Assembly (NCBI GenBank): GCA_021821225.1
Contig: JAKACR010000175.1
Span: forward strand, 1 to 6,050
Length of the DNA: 6,050 nucleotides
Direction of reading: 5' to 3'
Origin: Bacillota bacterium
GTDB lineage: Bacteria > Bacillota > Bacilli > Alicyclobacillales > SLC66
Shown: piece after piece, positions 1-5,334 of the stretch
Numbering within the stretch: the stretch's first letter is position 1
Layout of the letters: every line of letters begins with the position of its first letter
The notes under the pieces: model-generated
What the model saw: only the letters and a program-made list of their open reading frames with translations
What the model was told of the DNA's origin: nothing
Databases searched by the model: none
Position numbers and translations under genes: made by a program

Positions 1-267
1 CGCCAGGTCCGGCAAAATCTGCCCTCGGTTGTTGTACTGCACCAGTTCGTCGTACATTTGGTTGAGCACTTGGCCCGAGTTGATGTCGGTGACTTGAGCC
101 GGATCCAAGCTGGTGGCGTCGGCCTCGTAGCCTATGACCAACTTCTGCGTTGGAGTGGACGGCGCGGGTCCGCTGGAAACCCCGGTTCCGCATCCGGTCA
201 ACGCCGTCAACAACGTCACTGGCGCCAATCCGTAGGTCACAGCCTTTTTCCATGAACTATTTTTCAT
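1..267 (-). CDS. Family 5 (oligopeptide/dipeptide/nickel type) ABC transporter substrate-binding lipoprotein, N-terminal part
   Basis: Only the first 89 residues lie in the window; the gene runs off the left edge. The protein starts with a basic segment (MKNSSWKK), a hydrophobic stretch at about residues 9-24 and a lipobox LTGC with Cys26, so it should be a lipid-anchored extracellular protein. After a Ser/Pro/Thr-rich linker (29-40) comes the typical opening of SBP_bac_5 proteins: KLVIGYEADATSLDPA at 42-57, then DINSGQVLNQMYDEL, then an LVQYNNRGQILPDLA-like strand. In this family that part forms the start of the mature domain, which captures peptides, opines or nickel chelates for an Opp/Dpp-type permease. 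The permease and ATPase genes would be expected further left, outside the window. The ATG lies 11 bases inside the end of the preceding DUF1028 gene, which suggests translational coupling. An AGAGGGGG Shine-Dalgarno (278-285) is 10 bases upstream. The substrate cannot be told from this fragment. Confidence 0.9.
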   Translation of the reverse strand, partial: MKNSSWKKAVTYGLAPVTLLTALTGCGTGVSSGPAPSTPTQKLVIGYEADATSLDPAQVTDINSGQVLNQMYDELVQYNNRGQILPDLA

Positions 268-973
268 CTTGCAATAACCCCCTCTTTCTGGATTCCTCAA
301 CATCAAACAAACCGCTTGGATGGGTCTTGGTCGGCAACATCGAAATAAGCGGGAGCAGCGTTTGCTTCGCCACTTCGTAAACACGGCGCAACTCCGGAAC
401 CGGATCGGCGTGTTCATCGACTCGCAAATCAAGCAAAGGATATTCTTCATCTTGATAGACTTTTACTGCGGCCGATTGCCGACCGCGCTTGTCGCCGCCG
501 GCATCTTGGCCGGCCTGCAGCGCGTACAGCAATCTCTCTGCGAGCGAGGCCTCGAATGTGGAGAGAAACGAATCTTCCATCGCCCGAAGCGTGTCTTCCC
601 CCACCAACATATTGCCTTGAATGGCGTAATCGGCGCCTGTTCTGTGGCCGTACCAACCATCGCATGAGTCGCCGCTGAAGGAAATGGACCCGCCCTTCGC
701 ATCCACGATGCCAATCTGTCGCCATGCCATTCCAGCGTCCAGCGTATGGAGATAGTCCAGCGTCTCCACCGCAGAGTGCCCTTTTTCAAGAAACTGCAAG
801 CCTCTGATTCCGAGATACGGATTGACAAAGGACTGGGTGGCGATGGCGCCGACATGGCTTGCGACAAATGGGCAAAGCATTCCAACCGCTGGAACCCGGG
901 TAGAAACGGCGACTCCCAGTTGGCCCGTCCGCTCGCATCGGGCTGCAATCGAAAAGGTGTTGAGTCTGATCAC
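257..973 (-). CDS. DUF1028 family protein (putative Ntn-hydrolase fold)
   Basis: This 238-residue protein matches the DUF1028 family (COG3342) from memory of its pattern. Visible family features are NTFSIAAR at 5-12, GQLGVAVSTRVPAVG at 17-31, a segment GAIATQSFVNPYLGIRGL at 42-59, GDSCDGWYGHRTGADYAIQGNMLVG at 101-125 (the family's conserved G-H-R-x-G and A-x-Q-G-N-x-L), AGGDKRGRQSAA at 158-169 and LDLRVDEHADPVPELRR at 181-197. The family is assigned to the Ntn-hydrolase superfamily on structural grounds, but no reaction is established; an amidase or peptidase-like role is a guess. No signal peptide or membrane segment is visible, so it should be cytoplasmic. The start is GTG, 8 bases after the Shine-Dalgarno GGAGATGAGG, and it follows the symporter stop by 21 bases. 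Its end overlaps the next gene (a peptide-type binding protein) by 11 bases. That position between two importers suggests it acts on an imported compound. Family assignment is firm; the function is open. Confidence 0.9.
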   Translation of the reverse strand: MIRLNTFSIAARCERTGQLGVAVSTRVPAVGMLCPFVASHVGAIATQSFVNPYLGIRGLQFLEKGHSAVETLDYLHTLDAGMAWRQIGIVDAKGGSISFSGDSCDGWYGHRTGADYAIQGNMLVGEDTLRAMEDSFLSTFEASLAERLLYALQAGQDAGGDKRGRQSAAVKVYQDEEYPLLDLRVDEHADPVPELRRVYEVAKQTLLPLISMLPTKTHPSGLFDVEESRKRGLLQDEK

Positions 974-981
974 AAAATCCG

Positions 982-991
982 CCTCATCTCC
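982..991 (-). promoter_or_regulatory. Shine-Dalgarno GGAGATGAGG of the DUF1028 gene
   Basis: The 10-mer GGAGATGAGG lies 8 bases before GTG 973, just after the symporter stop. The ATG inside it opens only a five-codon frame that is not in phase with DUF1028, so GTG is the real start. The same 10-mer precedes the symporter. Confidence 0.7.
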
Positions 992-994
992 AGG

Positions 995-2398
995 TTAATT
1001 TCTAGGGGCTCCGGCCATACATTTAGTTGATCGACTGATCCTAAACAGATAGAACGTTCCACAGACGAGGCTGCCCATTCCGAAACTGCATGCGATTCCA
1101 AGGGCTGGACCATAGGTATAAAATACGGCGTAGCCAACCGCGATGGAGGAGAGAATGGCGGTTGCCACACAGCCGTCGGTAAGTTTTACCGTAAACAGGC
1201 CGATTGCGATGGGCGCGATGAACGCCGCGTTCATCACGCCCAGAAACGTCAGGGTGTGAATCATCGACAACTGCTGTGTCAGGCAGATGGAGAACACTGT
1301 GATCCCGATCAACACCGTGAGGGTTCTCGCCGTCAGGGTCGTCTCCCTCTCCCCCGCGTGCGGACGAACACGGTGATACACGTCGTGCAACAGAAAGGAC
1401 ACGATGGAGTTGAGAAATCCCCCAACCGTTGACGTGATGGCGGACCAAACCGCAACTAGAAACAACGCCCCGATAAACCTTCCTCCAACTGCGCTCGCAA
1501 CGAGCGGCGCCGTATTGTTCGCTGGATTGGGGTGCAAATTTACTCCGAGCGCCGCGAACGAAAGGGTCGAGACCGCCAACGGGATGAGCATCCACGTAAA
1601 CCCCGAGATCATGAACGCAGGAAACACACTTTTCTGGTGGAGGGCGTACGTCCGCTGCCAAAACGCGTTGTCCATAAACACCTCGCCAATGCCCATCACG
1701 ATCCCGGAGCTTGCGAACGCGATCCCGACTGAAGAGTGCAGGTCAAGGGCGTGGATCGCGTGAACCTGTATGCCCCGAAAGACATCGTGAATTCCCAGAG
1801 TGAAGAAGATATACGACGGTACGAGCAGTGTGGCGGTGAGGATGATAAATACTTGCAAGTAGCCCACCTTGACAACAGAACTGAACCCACCGATGGCCGT
1901 GTACGCCATGGCCACAAGAAGCACCAGAGCGAGACCCAACCATTGCGGCAACCCTGCAATTTCATGCAACGCCGTCTCTCCCGCCACGCCCTGTGTCACA
2001 AGCACCCCAATGCCATAGAACAGTTGCATGGCGAGTAAGAGGGTATAGCTCCGCACGCCAAATCGACTGGCAAAAAAATCCCCAATCGTCTTGCCATTCG
2101 GCACGACAAACCGGATTCGTCGCGCGAATGGCGCAAACGCCATCAGCGCAATGCCGCCAATCAGCGCATACCCCACACTCCCGAGCACCCCAATGTCGTA
2201 CGTCGACTCCGGCGCCGCCATGAGTGTGTTGCCGGTAATCCAAAATGCGAGAATGCACACCGTTCCTGAACCCAGGCGCAGCGAACCGTTTGCGCCAATG
2301 TATGAATCGGCCGCTTTTTGGCCCTTTTGCAACCTCAGACTTTGGACAACAAACAGTGCGCTCAGGGAGCAGATCAAAATCAGATCAACGGATGTCAC
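995..2398 (-). CDS. Sodium:solute symporter (SSS family), DUR3-like urea/polyamine branch
   Basis: A polytopic membrane protein of 467 residues from GTG 2398, or 472 from ATG 2413; positions here count from the ATG. About 12-13 hydrophobic segments are visible, the first at about residues 8-26. SSS family marks include AYTAIGGFSSVVKVGYLQVFI at 170-190 (the usual YTAxGG...D/GxxQ region) and WSAITSTVGGFLNSIVSFLLHDVY at 323-346. That stretch holds the Ser/Thr pair (S328, T329) where the family's second sodium site lies, and the cytoplasmic D-x-Y motif. The MDNAFWQRTYA segment at 247-257 resembles the DQAYWQRAIA motif I associate with eukaryotic DUR3 urea transporters, as does the PNGKTIGDFFASRFG region at 105-119. 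This suggests a small nitrogenous substrate (urea, ureide or polyamine), but substrate prediction in this family is poor. The Shine-Dalgarno GGAGATGAGG overlaps the ATG and sits 9 bases before the GTG, so the GTG start is preferred. It follows the two-component genes and precedes DUF1028. Confidence 0.9.
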   Translation of the reverse strand: MTSVDLILICSLSALFVVQSLRLQKGQKAADSYIGANGSLRLGSGTVCILAFWITGNTLMAAPESTYDIGVLGSVGYALIGGIALMAFAPFARRIRFVVPNGKTIGDFFASRFGVRSYTLLLAMQLFYGIGVLVTQGVAGETALHEIAGLPQWLGLALVLLVAMAYTAIGGFSSVVKVGYLQVFIILTATLLVPSYIFFTLGIHDVFRGIQVHAIHALDLHSSVGIAFASSGIVMGIGEVFMDNAFWQRTYALHQKSVFPAFMISGFTWMLIPLAVSTLSFAALGVNLHPNPANNTAPLVASAVGGRFIGALFLVAVWSAITSTVGGFLNSIVSFLLHDVYHRVRPHAGERETTLTARTLTVLIGITVFSICLTQQLSMIHTLTFLGVMNAAFIAPIAIGLFTVKLTDGCVATAILSSIAVGYAVFYTYGPALGIACSFGMGSLVCGTFYLFRISRSTKCMAGAPRN

Positions 2399-2407
2399 AT
2401 TGATGAA

Positions 2408-2417
2408 CCTCATCTCC
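2408..2417 (-). promoter_or_regulatory. Shine-Dalgarno GGAGATGAGG deciding the symporter start
   Basis: This is identical to the 10-mer before DUF1028 and lies 9 bases before an in-frame GTG at 2398. The in-frame ATG at 2413 lies within the 10-mer itself and has no usable spacing from a purine-rich site of its own. The start is therefore more likely GTG 2398, five codons shorter. Both starts leave the transporter intact. Confidence 0.6.
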
Positions 2418-2424
2418 GGTGTTC

Positions 2425-2456
2425 AAAGCGTAGCAGATTCCATTCTCTGCCGCTTT
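2425..2456 (-). promoter_or_regulatory. Intercistronic hairpin between regulator and symporter
   Basis: On the minus strand the arm AAAGCG-GCAGA pairs with TCTGC-TA-CGCTTT across an 8-base loop, giving 11 base pairs with a 2-base bulge. No U-tract follows, so it does not look like an intrinsic terminator. It ends 7 bases before the symporter Shine-Dalgarno. A role in transcript processing, stability or translation of the symporter is possible; chance is not excluded. Confidence 0.5.
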
Positions 2457-2474
2457 CGAAATATAGACTGTTTA

Positions 2475-3227
2475 TTATGATTTATTAGACAATCGATGCC
2501 GTGCCCGAAATTCGGTTGGAGTCAATCCCTCAAGATTGCGAAAGACGGTCGTAAAATAATGCTGGCTCCCGAACCCCGAATGCGCCGCTATGTCTTGGAT
2601 GGACATCTTGGGGTAGCGAATCAACAAGAATTGCGCGTGCTGGATTCTGGCGCGCGTGACATACTCAGACACCCCTATGCCGAACTCGCGCTTGAACATT
2701 CGACTCACATACGTGGGGTGAAAATTGACACACTCCGCAATGGAACGCAAGGATAAATCCTCATGAATGTGATTGGAGATATAGTGAATGATCTGTGTCA
2801 GCGCGTCTGTTCCTTGCGTCTTGTCTTCGTTCCACATGTTCGATATCGGCGCGTCGCCCCTGAATCGACTCAGGAGTTTCGCGAGCACTTTCTCTACTTC
2901 TACTCGTTCCACTGGTTTGAGCAGATACGAGACTACGCCCACTTCGAGAGCGTCCCGAGCGAAGGAAAACTCATCATAAGCCGATACGATAACAATCTGA
3001 ATACCCGGCCACTGGTCCTTGATCAGTTTGCTCGCCATGATTCCATTGAGAATGGGCATCTTCACATCCATGAAAATCACATCGGGCCGCACCTGTGGAA
3101 CCAAATCCAGCGCCCGCTTCCCGTCCAGGGCAACGCCGATGTATTCCCATTTGTCGTTTAGTTCAAGCAAAATCATCCGGAACAACTCCAACTCCATGGG
3201 TTCGTCATCCACGATGAGAATGCGCAT
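2475..3227 (-). CDS. YesN-type response regulator (receiver + AraC helix-turn-helix)
   Basis: This is a 250-residue two-domain transcription factor. The receiver domain spans about 1-120, with the acidic pair D7/D8 in ILIVDDEP, phospho-acceptor D54 in IFMDVKMP, the switch residue S82 in VIVSAYDEF and K104 in YLLKPVE; all catalytic positions are present. A linker of about 25 residues leads to an AraC-type double helix-turn-helix (about 148-250), with IHEDLSLRSIAECVNFHPTY and the family signature around IQDIAAHSGFGSQHYFTTVFRNLEGLTPTEFR. Phosphorylation by the kinase upstream should allow it to activate nearby genes, most likely the symporter operon just downstream. The frame is open for 75 more codons upstream, but ATG 3227 is preceded by a near-perfect Shine-Dalgarno and gives the canonical receiver N-terminus, so the longer form is rejected. 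It overlaps the kinase gene by 23 bases. The length is shorter than many YesN proteins because no long central helical region is present. Confidence 0.95.
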   Translation of the reverse strand: MRILIVDDEPMELELFRMILLELNDKWEYIGVALDGKRALDLVPQVRPDVIFMDVKMPILNGIMASKLIKDQWPGIQIVIVSAYDEFSFARDALEVGVVSYLLKPVERVEVEKVLAKLLSRFRGDAPISNMWNEDKTQGTDALTQIIHYISNHIHEDLSLRSIAECVNFHPTYVSRMFKREFGIGVSEYVTRARIQHAQFLLIRYPKMSIQDIAAHSGFGSQHYFTTVFRNLEGLTPTEFRARHRLSNKS

Positions 3228-4008
3228 CCGGCTCACCCCCTTTCTGCGGCAAGGTACAGACGATGCGCGATCCGCCCGCATACTGAGAATCAATGTGAAC
3301 GCCGCTACCCTGGCCGAAGTGCAGTTCAAGTTTACGGTGGACGTTATACAGCCCAATGTGTTCACGTTCGCAAACGTCTTCCAGTCGTTTGTTGGCTTCA
3401 AACGCTTCAACCACACGCGCGGGCACGCCCGGACCATTATCCATAACTTCAATTTGAATCATTCCGTCGTGGGAGTAGTGCCCATAGATCCGAACGGTTG
3501 TTGGCGTCTCCAGACGCTCGACCGCGTGAACGATGGCATTCTCGACAATTGGTTGCAAGGTGTGCGAAGGGATCTGCGCTTGCATCATCTCCGGCGCCAA
3601 CCAGATTTCCGTCACGAGCCTTTCAGCGAAGCGAAACTGTTGGACAAGGAGATAATTTCTAACATAATCAATCTCCTCTTGCAGCGAAACAAGCGCCTTC
3701 ATCCGATAGGAATAGCGAAGCAATTTCGACAATGCGTAGAGCATGGAAAGGGCTGAGGATGTTTTTTCGAGTTTCACCAGCGCCACGAGCGACCCCAGTG
3801 TATTGTAAAGAAAATGCGGGTTGATTTGGGCCTGTAAAACCCGGATTTCCGCACCCTTCTTTGCGTTTTCCAACTGAATTTTCGCAAATCTCTCTTCGTG
3901 AAACAGGGTCTTATTCTCCACAAACATCAAAGTAAAAATGATTAGGAATGACAAAAACGACCCGAAGAGTGAAAAAAAAATAAAGGCTGAAAAGGCGCTC
4001 TCACTCAT
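3205..4008 (-). CDS. LytS/YesM-type sensor histidine kinase with minimal membrane domain
   Basis: This 267-residue kinase has one hydrophobic segment (about residues 8-30), a short helical linker with charged residues (31-57), and then the His_kinase (PF06580-type) phosphoacceptor region LQAQINPHFLYNTLG with H65. The HATPase_c domain follows: the N-box LQPIVENAIVHAV (N157), a G1 box DNGPGV (D190, G192, G194), a G2-like REHIGLYNVHRKLELHFG at 215-232 and a terminal strand GGSRIVCTLP. It should phosphorylate the downstream response regulator at D54. YesM relatives usually have two membrane helices around an extracytoplasmic sensor domain, plus HAMP; none fits here. An in-frame TGA three codons before ATG 4008 shows the gene is not simply mis-started. 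AGGAGG (4022-4027) and a closer GGGTGA (4015-4020) serve as ribosome binding sequences. The signal may therefore come from a partner protein or from the membrane segment itself. Its final codons overlap the regulator start. Confidence 0.93.
   Translation of the reverse strand: MSESAFSAFIFFSLFGSFLSFLIIFTLMFVENKTLFHEERFAKIQLENAKKGAEIRVLQAQINPHFLYNTLGSLVALVKLEKTSSALSMLYALSKLLRYSYRMKALVSLQEEIDYVRNYLLVQQFRFAERLVTEIWLAPEMMQAQIPSHTLQPIVENAIVHAVERLETPTTVRIYGHYSHDGMIQIEVMDNGPGVPARVVEAFEANKRLEDVCEREHIGLYNVHRKLELHFGQGSGVHIDSQYAGGSRIVCTLPQKGGEPDAHSHRG
3230..3245 (-). promoter_or_regulatory. Near-perfect ribosome binding site of the response regulator
   Basis: The minus strand reads AGAAAGGGGGTGAGCC, differing at two positions from the complement of the Bacillus-type 16S rRNA 3' end (AGAAAGGAGGTGATCC). 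It ends two bases before ATG 3227 and lies within the last codons of the kinase gene. It fixes the regulator start and argues against the 75-codon longer frame. Confidence 0.8.
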
Positions 4009-4050
4009 ATCTGTTCACCCGCCTCCTGCTGCCGCCTTTCCAACCCGTAT

Positions 4051-4068
4051 TCATATTCTCATCATATT
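4051..4068. repeat. Phased 7-bp direct repeat in the kinase leader
   Basis: TCATATT occurs at 4051-4057 and 4062-4068 (AATATGA on the transcribed strand), 11 bases apart, which is about one helical turn. AraC-type regulators often bind direct repeats with such phasing, so this may be a site for the regulator encoded two genes downstream. The stretch is AT-rich, so coincidence is quite possible. Confidence 0.3.
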
Positions 4069-4087
4069 TAGCATACTGCTTTTCCCC

Positions 4088-4096
4088 ATTATCGCA
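4088..4096 (-). promoter_or_regulatory. Possible extended -10 promoter element before the histidine kinase
   Basis: In the 99-base gap after the glycerate kinase the minus strand reads TGCGATAAT, which is a TGn followed by a hexamer with 5 of 6 matches to TATAAT. No convincing -35 lies 16-18 bases upstream, so activity would rely on the extended -10 or on an activator. It is the best promoter candidate in the gap, but it is weak evidence. Confidence 0.3.
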
Positions 4097-4107
4097 AGAG
4101 AAACCAC

Positions 4108-5238
4108 TCAGACGCTCCCTCTGCGGTACAGCCGCAAAATGTTCTCTGCTGCGTTCACCGCGAGGGAGTATGCGTTCTGCATTGCGTACTCTTCGCTCAT
4201 TGGGCCTGAGCATATGCTGAAAAAACCATCCACGCCGCCTTCATACAATAAATTGAGACCCTCGCCGAGAGCGCCTGACAAACAAACCACCGGTTTGCCG
4301 CGAGCTTTCGCGCGTTTCGCGACGCCAGCCACGGCCTTTCCATAGGCGGTCTGGGCATCTGTCTTCCCTTCGCCGGTCAAAACGAGATCCGCGCTCTGCA
4401 CCTTTTCTTCAAAGCCAAACAGATCCAAAATCACGTCAATCCCGGTTTCCAATTGCGCGTCGCAAAACGCGATCAGCGCTGCGCCGACGCCGCCCGCCGC
4501 GCCCGCGCCGGGAACGTCAAGGACGTCCACGCCAAGATCCGCGCGGATTCTGTCCGCCAGATGCTGCAACTGATGGTCCAGGATCTCCACCATCTCAGGA
4601 GACGCGCCTTTTTGCGGGCCGTAGACAGCGCTGGCTCCACTTGCCCCGCAGAGCGGATTGGACACGTCGCACATCACGCGGATGCTCACGTCCTTCAGCC
4701 GCGGATGAAGGTTCCCTGCATCCAGCTTGCGGATGTTCCCCACGTGTATTCCGCCGAATGGAATTTGCTCCTGATTCGCGTCCAGCGCGCGCAGTCCCAG
4801 CGCTTGAGCCATCCCGATTCCGCCGTCATTGGTTGCGCTGCCGCCAATCCCGACAATGATCTCCCTGACTTCCGGATGATCCAAGGCCTCGCGAATCAAC
4901 TCGCCAAGCCCGAACGTTGTCGTGTAGAGCGGGTTTCGCTCCGTTTTCGAAAGTAACGTGAGCCCTGAGCTCACCGCCATTTCGACGATGGCGGTGTTTC
5001 CCGCCAACGCGAAATGCGCGGGTATTTTTCTGCCGATCGGGTCCGTCACTTCACAGGAAATCAGCCGACCGTTCAGAGGTTCCACAATCGCTGCAAGGAC
5101 CCCTTCTCCGCCGTCGGCGATCGGAATTCCCGACACTTCCACGCCCCCGCACCTTGCGGCCGCTTCCTGAACCGCTCGAATCACATCGGCGGAGGATATA
5201 CTTCCTTTGTAAGAATCTGAAGCGACGAGTACGTTCAT
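4108..5238 (-). CDS. glxK: Glycerate 2-kinase (GlxK/GarK family)
   Basis: A 376-residue cytoplasmic enzyme that phosphorylates D-glycerate with ATP; the GlxK/GarK branch makes 2-phosphoglycerate, feeding lower glycolysis. Family hallmarks are the N-terminal MNVLVASDSYKGSISS, IADGGEGVLAA at 40-50, the glycine-rich GIGGSATNDGGIGMAQALG at 130-148, CDVSNPLCGASGASAVYGPQ at 190-209 and LTGEGKTDAQTAYGKAVAGVA at 287-307. Length agrees with the family (about 380). The frame is open 22 codons further upstream, but ATG 5238 matches the family N-terminus and has AGGAGG (5243-5248) 4 bases away. It lies 96 bases after the tartronate semialdehyde reductase gene, whose product is its substrate, so the two form a metabolic pair. 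A GC-rich hairpin precedes the ribosome binding site. The glx versus gar symbol reflects E. coli paralogues and cannot be decided here; the enzyme class is clear. Confidence 0.95.
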   Translation of the reverse strand: MNVLVASDSYKGSISSADVIRAVQEAAARCGGVEVSGIPIADGGEGVLAAIVEPLNGRLISCEVTDPIGRKIPAHFALAGNTAIVEMAVSSGLTLLSKTERNPLYTTTFGLGELIREALDHPEVREIIVGIGGSATNDGGIGMAQALGLRALDANQEQIPFGGIHVGNIRKLDAGNLHPRLKDVSIRVMCDVSNPLCGASGASAVYGPQKGASPEMVEILDHQLQHLADRIRADLGVDVLDVPGAGAAGGVGAALIAFCDAQLETGIDVILDLFGFEEKVQSADLVLTGEGKTDAQTAYGKAVAGVAKRAKARGKPVVCLSGALGEGLNLLYEGGVDGFFSICSGPMSEEYAMQNAYSLAVNAAENILRLYRRGSV

Positions 5239-5250
5239 ACGCCCTCCTGC

Positions 5251-5272
5251 TGCGGCGGGTACACCCGCCGCA
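5251..5272 (-). promoter_or_regulatory. GC-rich hairpin directly before the glycerate kinase ribosome binding site
   Basis: A perfect 10-bp inverted repeat, TGCGGCGGGT and ACCCGCCGCA, is separated by 2 bases (in practice about 8-9 bp with a small loop). On the minus strand it ends 2 bases before AGGAGG. There is no following T-run, so it is not a standard terminator. It could limit ribosome access or set a processing point between the reductase and kinase messages. Confidence 0.55.
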
Positions 5273-5334
5273 ATGAGATCGGGGAACACGACCACCTGCT
5301 GCAACGGCTTCGCCGCCGCGGCTTTTCGCGACTA

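Noticed and set aside
463..948. 161-codon minus-strand frame inside DUF1028
   Set aside because: It is a shifted frame of a clear family gene, with an arginine- and tryptophan-rich composition typical of a shadow frame.
2425..2456. Intrinsic terminator between regulator and symporter
   Set aside because: The stem is good but no T-run follows it on the minus strand.
2414..2500. A sigma-A promoter for the symporter
   Set aside because: TATATT and CATAAT hexamers exist but neither has a -35 hexamer at 16-18 bases; the TTGTCT present is at the wrong distance.
3228..3452. 75-codon upstream extension of the response regulator
   Set aside because: It overlaps the kinase gene in another frame, shows no family likeness, and the strong ribosome binding site at 3230-3245 sets the start at 3227.
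3019..3756. Long plus-strand open frame (245 codons) opposite the kinase and regulator
   Set aside because: It lies entirely antisense to two well-supported genes, has no recognisable domain and mirrors their codon structure.
5239..5304. 22-codon upstream extension of the glycerate kinase from a TTG
   Set aside because: The family N-terminus begins at ATG 5238 with AGGAGG just before it; the extension translates the hairpin region.
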